Below, piece after piece: positions 62,401-64,000 of a stretch of 64,000 bases of DNA. How positions within the stretch are numbered: the first letter of the stretch is position 1; every line of letters starts with the position of its first letter. The notes under the pieces were generated by a model that did not search any database, was not told the origin of the DNA, and was given only the letters and a program-made list of their open reading frames with translations. The DNA is taken from assembly GCA_903813345.2 (NCBI GenBank), contig CAIIXF020000012.1:28470684-28534683 (forward strand). The letters are read 5' to 3'. The stretch comes from Owenia fusiformis. Taxonomy: Eukaryota; Annelida; Polychaeta; Sabellida; Oweniidae. The position numbers and the translations under genes were made by a program.

Positions 62401-63720
62401 CCCTCCTCCGGGATTTAAGGGACCGCCTCCCCCTGGATTTAAAGGTCCACCCCCTCCAGGTTACAAAGGGGATGAACCAGCTGCCAAAAAGCTTAAAGGT
62501 AAAATTGATCTTTATACAGGGTGACCCCAAAAAATGTAAATGCATCACTGTTTCATGCCTTGAACATGCCATATTTAGCATGGACAGTGCCTAGTATGAG
62601 TCAAAAAAGAGCACACTGTAATTAAGAATGCTATTCCAAAAAAGAATATTGCAATTTTGAACAACCCTGTATTATGCATTAAACTATTTTTGAAAAAATG
62701 AAATGTCTGCCTTCAAAGTTTCTAACCAAATTGTACATGTTCGAATAAATGAATATTATAATGATAATATATGTAATATGTCAGTTTCACGACATTCATT
62801 TTATTTTTTTAGTTGTAACAACCCACACATCCTACTACAACTGTACAAAGCCAAATTGGTTACAAGTAGAATATTATGGAGTCGTTTCTTTTCAAATCAT
62901 TGAAATATATATACAGTAATGTCTCAACCCCCCCCACCCCCCACCCCCCTGCTAATATTAGTGAATTAATGTATGAACATTTGTTCCTTACAATCACTTT
63001 TTGCTTTTCAGAAGATACTCACGAAAGCAGTTCTACCAAAGCTGAGGATCCTGGGAAAAACAATGCTGCCCATGACCCTAGCGACCACAACAAAGATCTG
63101 ACAGTCTTCGTTAGCAACCTTGGTTATGACATCACAGTTGATAAGATACGGGAAAAATTTACGCAAGTAAGAGCATTTTAATTGGGGAATCAGAAATATA
63201 AATAATAATTTTGAACCTAGCCAAATTGATACATGAAACTGCAAGTTGAGCCAACTTAATGGATATGTGTTGTTATATAACCAATAAAGTACAAAAAATT
63301 TTTTAAAAAACGTCCCGAACTTAGAGAGTTAATATCTCAGAAACTATAAATAGTATATAAGTGAAACTTTCAGTATTATAACTTCATCCTATTGCCTCTC
63401 AGACCTGAAAGTTTCAATGCAGTACCTTTAGTATTAACAACGATATATGTATATCAAACAGAATTCTTTTTTGCACAGCAATGCTACACATTTTTGGCAC
63501 ATATTATTATGTCACATATTGCTATAATTTCAAACCTTTTTGTGGACAGTGTTTGGCATTTAGCATCTGTAACAAATGTTAGGTAGTGACATTTTGCATG
63601 TTAATACTTTCTAAATGATCTTGTGGTGTCTTCCAGGTCGGTGATCTCAGTGATATAAGACTGGTGAAAGACTACAAGGGGCGCTCTAAAGGCTTTTGCT
63701 ATGTAGAGTTCAAACAATTT
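29407..63720 (+). CDS. SART3: SART3 (U4/U6 snRNP recycling factor), 17 exons, 3' end beyond window
   Basis: Exons: 29407-29568, 39064-39190, 39522-39629, 40249-40433, 41507-41612, 42128-42249, 43218-43373, 43764-43902, 44689-44796, 45522-45587, 59159-59327, 59744-59856, 60510-60586, 61595-61768, 62234-62498, 63012-63166, 63637-63720. All have AG/GT borders and phases join, giving 772 residues. Start chosen at the first ATG in the acidic first exon. Order: acidic N-terminus (MTERDVEMEENEDGD), HAT/TPR-like helices matching human SART3 (GELTKLREARERMSNIFPLTE, NCPWSVGIWQGYL, CNNMEKCRQLWNDIM), a Lys/Gln-rich coiled coil/NLS-like stretch, a proline-rich linker, then RRM1 with RNP2 TVFVSNLG and RNP1 KGFCYVEF. 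SART3 acts in nucleus and Cajal bodies, binding U6 snRNA and promoting U4/U6 annealing. RRM2 and the LSm-binding C-terminus would lie to the right. Introns 1 and 10 are very long and full of inserted DNA. Confidence 0.93.
29889..29955 (+). pseudogene. tRNA-Gly-like relic with altered anticodon loop
   Basis: The stretch GGTAGAATGCTCGC ... GCGGGAGGTCCGGGTTCGA closely follows eukaryotic tRNA-Gly(GCC). It keeps an A-box-like TGGTCAAGCGG, an anticodon stem CTCGC/GCGGG and a good B-box GGTTCGAACCC. The loop reads TAAGCAC instead of CTGCCAC, losing U33, and the 5' acceptor strand does not pair with the 3' ACATGCC. It is followed by T5, a Pol III-type stop. Most likely a tRNA pseudogene or tRNA-derived fragment in SART3 intron 1. 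Confidence 0.5.
30736..31616 (+). repeat. 172-bp tandem repeats, left arm
   Basis: The marker GGGGTGACCATAT recurs at 30736, 30908, 31080, 31252 and 31424, exactly 172 bases apart, with a decayed unit at about 31598. Each unit reads on through TAACTTCCAAAATAT, GAGCATATGTATCTCAAATG and TTTGGCTTCTGACGTCC. The inverted set is in the right arm. Confidence 0.9.
31740..33010 (+). repeat. About 470-bp tandem repeats within the insertion
   Basis: Three units, with ATTCCTGAG at 31885, 32361 and 32827, share CATAACTCATACGTTRAAT, GACCTACTTTYCGGACRC and TATCTCAAAA. The third is partly diverged. Confidence 0.8.
33380..34870 (+). repeat. About 445-bp tandem repeats rich in AGGTCA/TGACCT
   Basis: CAGATTTG..TCCTGA recurs at 33416, 33861, 34317 and 34754. 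Each unit contains several AGGTCA hexamers. DR1-type pairs (AGGTCA N AGGTCA) occur at 33838-33850, 34284-34296 and 34731-34743, and the reverse form TGACCT-T-TGACCT at 33699-33711 and similar places. Confidence 0.85.
35165..35245 (+). repeat. Two consecutive hairpins at the right end of the insertion
   Basis: Hairpin 1 has stem TAGGAGGCCCC/GGGGCCTCCTA; hairpin 2 has stem TAGACTCCAGATT/AATCTGGAGTCTA. Both are preceded by AAT-type sequence, open with TAG, close with CTA and are followed by ATAA. They are separated by an A-rich spacer (GAAAACTGGCAAAAGC). Confidence 0.8.
35932..36159 (+). other. Open exon-like segment in the palindrome centre
   Basis: After CACTTCTAG an open frame of 75 codons begins GPREELSFWNTCITLGMIGH, contains EMGQEQYSTFDKRQLENL and ends RPPKPPFITDYGKL-stop. 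It has balanced composition and an acceptor-like start, unlike random AT-rich DNA. I do not recognise the family. It may be the last exon of a transposon gene whose other exons are lost. Confidence 0.3.
37130..38050 (-). repeat. 172-bp tandem repeats, right arm
   Basis: Inverted counterparts of the left-arm units; GGTCACCCC recurs at about 37499, 37671, 37843 and 38033. The last spacing is longer because of an (ATAC)n expansion at about 37973-37995. Inner units toward 37130 are more decayed. Confidence 0.85.
39815..41061. repeat. Tigger-like end fragments in SART3 introns 3 and 4
   Basis: GTGTTCCACTTGAACGATTTTACTG at about 39830-39855 is a right end. A second pair lies at 40607 (CAGTAAAACCTGTCGAGTGG) and 41061 (CACTTAACAGATTTTACTG), enclosing about 450 non-coding bases. 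Both resemble the termini of 17674-18812. Confidence 0.5.
44840..45150 (+). repeat. AACACCT-type minisatellite in SART3 intron 9
   Basis: Roughly 80-100-bp units with CAAGTGAAAA at 44931, 45027 and 45108 repeat AGTGAACACCTCTTTA and CTACTGAACACCT. Degenerate and variable in spacing. Confidence 0.65.
45787..46850 (+). mobile_element. Decayed mariner-like transposon in SART3 intron 10
   Basis: The left end CAGGGTGTTCCAAAAGTAAC follows TA; the subterminal segment through TGGTTACTATAGTAACATGAC is mirrored at 46660-46850, but the extreme right terminus is eroded. In shifting frames, 46220-46530 reads as a mariner transposase C-terminal half: a YLDSVHA.RSPL segment, a HHTPL-type stretch where family members have H-P-YSPDLAP, then RPLKMRMT and a FTHVFGSWIQ-like tail. 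Several frame changes and stops show it is dead. Confidence 0.7.
47237..47399. mobile_element. hAT-like MITE with perfect 5-bp target duplication
   Basis: Perfect 15-bp inverted ends, CAGGGGTTTCAATAG and CTATTGAAACCCCTG, bound 163 bp with CATAA on both sides (47232-47236, 47400-47404). The interior repeats AACAGGCAA and is non-coding. Confidence 0.85.
47405..49160. other. SART3 intron 10, no gene seen
   Basis: AT-rich sequence; a C11 tract near 47520 and the decayed hairpin fragment at about 48538-48575 are the only structure recognised. Confidence 0.4.
49219..49852 (+). pseudogene. SGNH/GDSL-type hydrolase exon with a frameshift
   Basis: Bounded by TTTCAG before and GTAAGT after, this exon reads as an SGNH esterase. 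Block I is VEVLVLGSSFVKRL (nucleophile Ser), block III YVQCGGNDAS and block V DGTHFNERGYELW (Asp-x-x-His), with VIGKIPQRW between. The frame shifts by one base near 49620-49635: the first frame stops after NFYRNN, while TTEHAVRCNYVISKLNQLL continues in the next, as the family would. No partner exons were identified nearby. SGNH domains of this kind occur in host esterases and in ORF1 of some LINE retrotransposons; I cannot tell which this was. It lies inside SART3 intron 10 on the same strand. Confidence 0.65.
49787..51345 (+). repeat. Repeated copies of the SGNH exon tail plus its splice donor
   Basis: The exon 3' end AAGTTAGCAATAGAGGAGGC ... AGGCTGCCCAA(A/G)AGTAAGTTAA appears at 49787-49862, 49952-50021, about 51095-51160 and about 51255-51340. 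Between copies lies a shared intron stretch (TATAGTGATTTAATCA, GTCTAGGTGTATTTGGCAAGG). The array is broken by the insertion at 50022-51013. Confidence 0.8.
50022..51013. mobile_element. TTAA-target DNA element, non-autonomous
   Basis: It starts AGTGTGCGCCTGACCC and ends TATCGGGCACT, between two TTAA sites (50018-50021, 51014-51017). The neighbouring array copy at about 51330 reads GTAAGTTAAATACATGAA without interruption, which shows the empty site. TTAA duplication is typical of piggyBac and Kolobok elements. Only 4-5 terminal bases are inverted, and there is no transposase frame in 992 bp. Confidence 0.65.
52320..52690 (-). repeat. Minisatellite overlapping the 3' end of the antisense gene
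   Basis: About nine units of 42-56 bp with consensus GTGTCAATGGAACTGAATGC and CTGAAAATGCAGGCCAT. The rightmost unit (GTCATTTGAACTCAATTCC) is the stop codon and last codons of the gene at 52675-54081, so the array appears to have grown out of that gene end. Confidence 0.8.
52675..54081 (-). CDS. Intronless type II membrane protein, GH130/GH43-like beta-propeller, 468 residues
   Basis: A single uninterrupted frame, antisense within SART3 intron 10. A basic cytoplasmic tail (1-18) and a hydrophobic anchor at about 19-34 (TLILGFILIVLCGLLF) are followed by a luminal domain, as in Golgi glycan enzymes. Candidate N-glycosylation sites are Asn100, Asn187 and Asn304. The domain shows DGPIEPRLFTF (203-212, compare EDPR in GH130/GH43 propellers), WIPFIKNNELYFVHGFDPLR (264-283), LRGGTP (316-321) and EEPFVFPVGLLLEG (389-402) followed by GGHINDHSSVLL, resembling the FPxG...YGAAD segment of GH130. 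The parallels suggest mannoside phosphorylase or mannosyltransferase-like enzymes, but this is recognition by eye. It might be a retrocopy that stayed functional. No frame damage. Confidence 0.7.
   Translation of the reverse strand: MKYLKRHLNRMLRMNSKRTLILGFILIVLCGLLFTRSTEWFFVYYQKPCRDITYRNSASDKGITYMKQPKLILDETFKHHFKIDGAIFSDKGMALSVSKNISTSLVYSFSPRVEQTAKKMYLLNGRDNTFYANSPAILWFKGRLFTTLRIWLQNEAYNIAKKWPANVFQDNTIFTQQFDKFMQPLTNGSLVGMVTPKWHIGDGPIEPRLFTFRNRLLMTFNTGYISSLKKMRDFSFIWDMESNVLIRPRIKGPKPQSQMRDKHWIPFIKNNELYFVHGFDPLRILKCQLGDDACDCKFVMLRGNLSAIFSNIKTPLRGGTPMEKYKGSYYITITHATLFKKATGLRFYTFNLVVFCTTPKPRIVYASGPIEVHPDLLKRYPIVRHWYIEEPFVFPVGLLLEGKDSVIIGGHINDHSSVLLRLTGLQAIMKTVISLDQENFKPKRGPPDFTVQAYVKDAATKYSGIEFK
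54082..55867. other. SART3 intron 10, upstream of the antisense gene
   Basis: This would contain the promoter of the minus-strand gene, but no clear TATA or CpG-rich block is visible. AT-rich, no other gene seen. Confidence 0.4.
55868..55985. repeat. Decayed hairpin MITE, relative of 14760-14875
   Basis: Shares AAATATTTCACTCTATTGAG, GAATACCTGTACATCTTTCA and CATATTCCACTAAG with the better preserved copy, including a short internal duplication of GATGAATA. Confidence 0.6.
56735..56800. repeat. Relative of the 88-bp MITE
   Basis: TACCCTTTGTATTCGTTCGA then CTTCACTTCTTGAAAGAGAG followed by its inverse CTTCAAGAAGTGAAGTCGAA. It shares one end with 10005-10091 and 11551-11642 but is rearranged into a hairpin. 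Confidence 0.55.
57100..57840 (+). repeat. About 160-bp tandem repeats with an inner 24-bp expansion
   Basis: TCAGG.TTTTCAGCT recurs at 57123, 57344, 57500 and 57662. Units share AAATGGCCACCACTTTTATT and CAATTTGCTTGAAATTGTAC. At about 57168-57258 the piece ACCAATTTGCTTGAAATTGT is itself repeated four times. Confidence 0.75.
57780..58070 (+). repeat. 290-bp repeat, also at 60190-60485
   Basis: AAATGGCCACCACTTTTATT, AAAGCTACCTTTTAGTGTGC, CAAGCTAATACCCATG and CCCATGGTACTATTTT are collinear in the two copies, which sit in SART3 introns 10 and 12. Confidence 0.75.
58083..58241. repeat. 159-bp hairpin
   Basis: Arms from AGAGCAGGGGTAATATTGTC and TACACC..GGGCTAGGCAC pair with GTGCCTCGCCCTAAGGGGTG and GATATTACCCCTGCTCT. 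The centre holds a CCAAACGACAGAAGGGAG spacer. A foldback element in SART3 intron 10. Confidence 0.75.
58285..58425 (+). repeat. Dispersed repeat shared with 22905-23055
   Basis: Bracketed by ATTCGAACATGA (58247) and its inverse TCATGTTCGAAT (58421), suggesting the termini of a small element. Confidence 0.6.
58938..59102 (+). repeat. GC-rich TTTCGGCACCG repeat just before SART3 exon 11
   Basis: Variants of TTCGGCACCGTTTCG recur about ten times, with inverted forms (GGTGCCGAAACGGCACC) in the second half. It ends about 57 bases before the exon 11 acceptor. Confidence 0.75.
60190..60485 (+). repeat. 290-bp repeat, second copy, just before SART3 exon 13
   Basis: Same order as 57780-58070. It ends about 25 bases before exon 13, so it lies close to that exon's acceptor region. 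Confidence 0.75.
60650..61275. repeat. Dispersed repeat with CCGT microsatellite in SART3 intron 13
   Basis: It starts near CCAACGAACGAAGTTCGTTA, contains (CCGT)n at about 60688-60732, and ends TACTCCGCGGAGTTGCCGTT. The same ending (TACTCCGCGGAGTTGCTGTT) occurs at 22573-22592. CGTTCGTTGGGA near 61215 inverts the start. Class unknown. Confidence 0.55.
62234..62498 (+). other. Proline-rich PPPPGF/YKG repeat encoded by SART3 exon 15
   Basis: This exon encodes SKAPVSKSPPPGFKAP and then three consecutive PPPPGFKG / PPPPGYKG units after degenerate ones. Human SART3 as I recall it has a charged linker here instead. The repeat lies between the Lys/Gln-rich segment and RRM1 and could bind WW, SH3 or GYF domains. 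Phase and splice sites are intact. Confidence 0.85.
62517..62669. mobile_element. 153-bp Tc1/mariner-type MITE
   Basis: Ends CAGGGTGACCCCAAAAAA and the inverse of TTTGAACAACCCTG, flanked by TA (62515-62516, 62670-62671). It begins 18 bases after the SART3 exon 15 donor. Confidence 0.65.
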
Positions 63721-64000
63721 GTAAGTACATGAAATAGTACATAATCTATAGTGTTCATATAAGACTGGTGAAAGACTACAAGGGGCGCTCTAAAGGCTTT
63801 TGCTATGTAGAGTTCAAACAATTTGTAAGTACATGAAATAGTACATAATCTATAGTGTTCATATAAGACTGGTGAAAGACTACAAAGGGCGCTCTAAAGG
63901 CTTTTGCTATGTAGAGTTCAAACAATTTGTAAGTACATGAAATAGTACATAATCTATAGTGTTCATATAAGACTGGTGAAAGACTACAAAGGGCGCTCTA
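63655..64000 (+). repeat. 104-bp tandem array copying the end of SART3 exon 17 and its donor
   Basis: ATAAGACTGGTGAAAGACTA recurs at 63655, 63759, 63863 and 63967, exactly 104 bases apart, and runs off the window. Each unit is 66 bases of exon (including RNP1 KGFCYVEF) plus GTAAGT and 32 further intron bases. Units are identical except for one base (AAGGGGCGC in units 1-2, AAAGGGCGC in 3-4). Reading through the first donor meets TGA within four codons. Confidence 0.92.

Noticed and set aside
62220-62594. Alternative plus and minus frames over exon 15
   Set aside because: They are long only because of the CCC-rich repeat; splice phase selects the PPPPGFKG frame.

Overview
The window is AT-rich animal DNA with small GT-AG exons, long introns and many non-autonomous DNA transposons. 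The gene content (microsomal GST, clan-2 cytochrome P450, SART3) and the repeat landscape suggest a marine invertebrate, perhaps a deuterostome such as a hemichordate or cephalochordate. The phylum is inferred, not proven.

Layout, left to right. 164-1362 (+): the last two exons of an MGST1-like gene. About 1.4-18.8 kb: no gene found; this stretch holds mariner/Tc1, pogo/Tigger-like and hAT-like relics, hairpin MITEs and dispersed repeats. 18928-25637 (+): a complete seven-exon cytochrome P450 (484 residues). 27512-27836: a decayed copy of that gene's first exon. 29407 to the right edge (+): 17 exons of SART3, still open at the window end, inside the first RRM.

SART3 carries most of the unusual structure. 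Intron 1 holds an 8.35-kb palindromic element with 172-bp repeats in its arms. That element is itself split by a 3.6-kb insertion rich in TGACCT/AGGTCA motifs. Intron 10 (13.6 kb) holds an SGNH-hydrolase relic on the sense strand and, on the antisense strand, an intact intronless gene for a 468-residue type II membrane protein with a GH130/GH43-like beta-propeller appearance. The last SART3 exon in view is followed by a 104-bp tandem array that repeats the 3' part of the exon together with its splice donor.

The host genes are not an operon and share no obvious pathway. MGST1 and the P450 are both ER detoxification/oxidation enzymes; SART3 is a nuclear U6 snRNP recycling factor. No retrovirus, LTR element, Polinton or CRISPR array was recognised.
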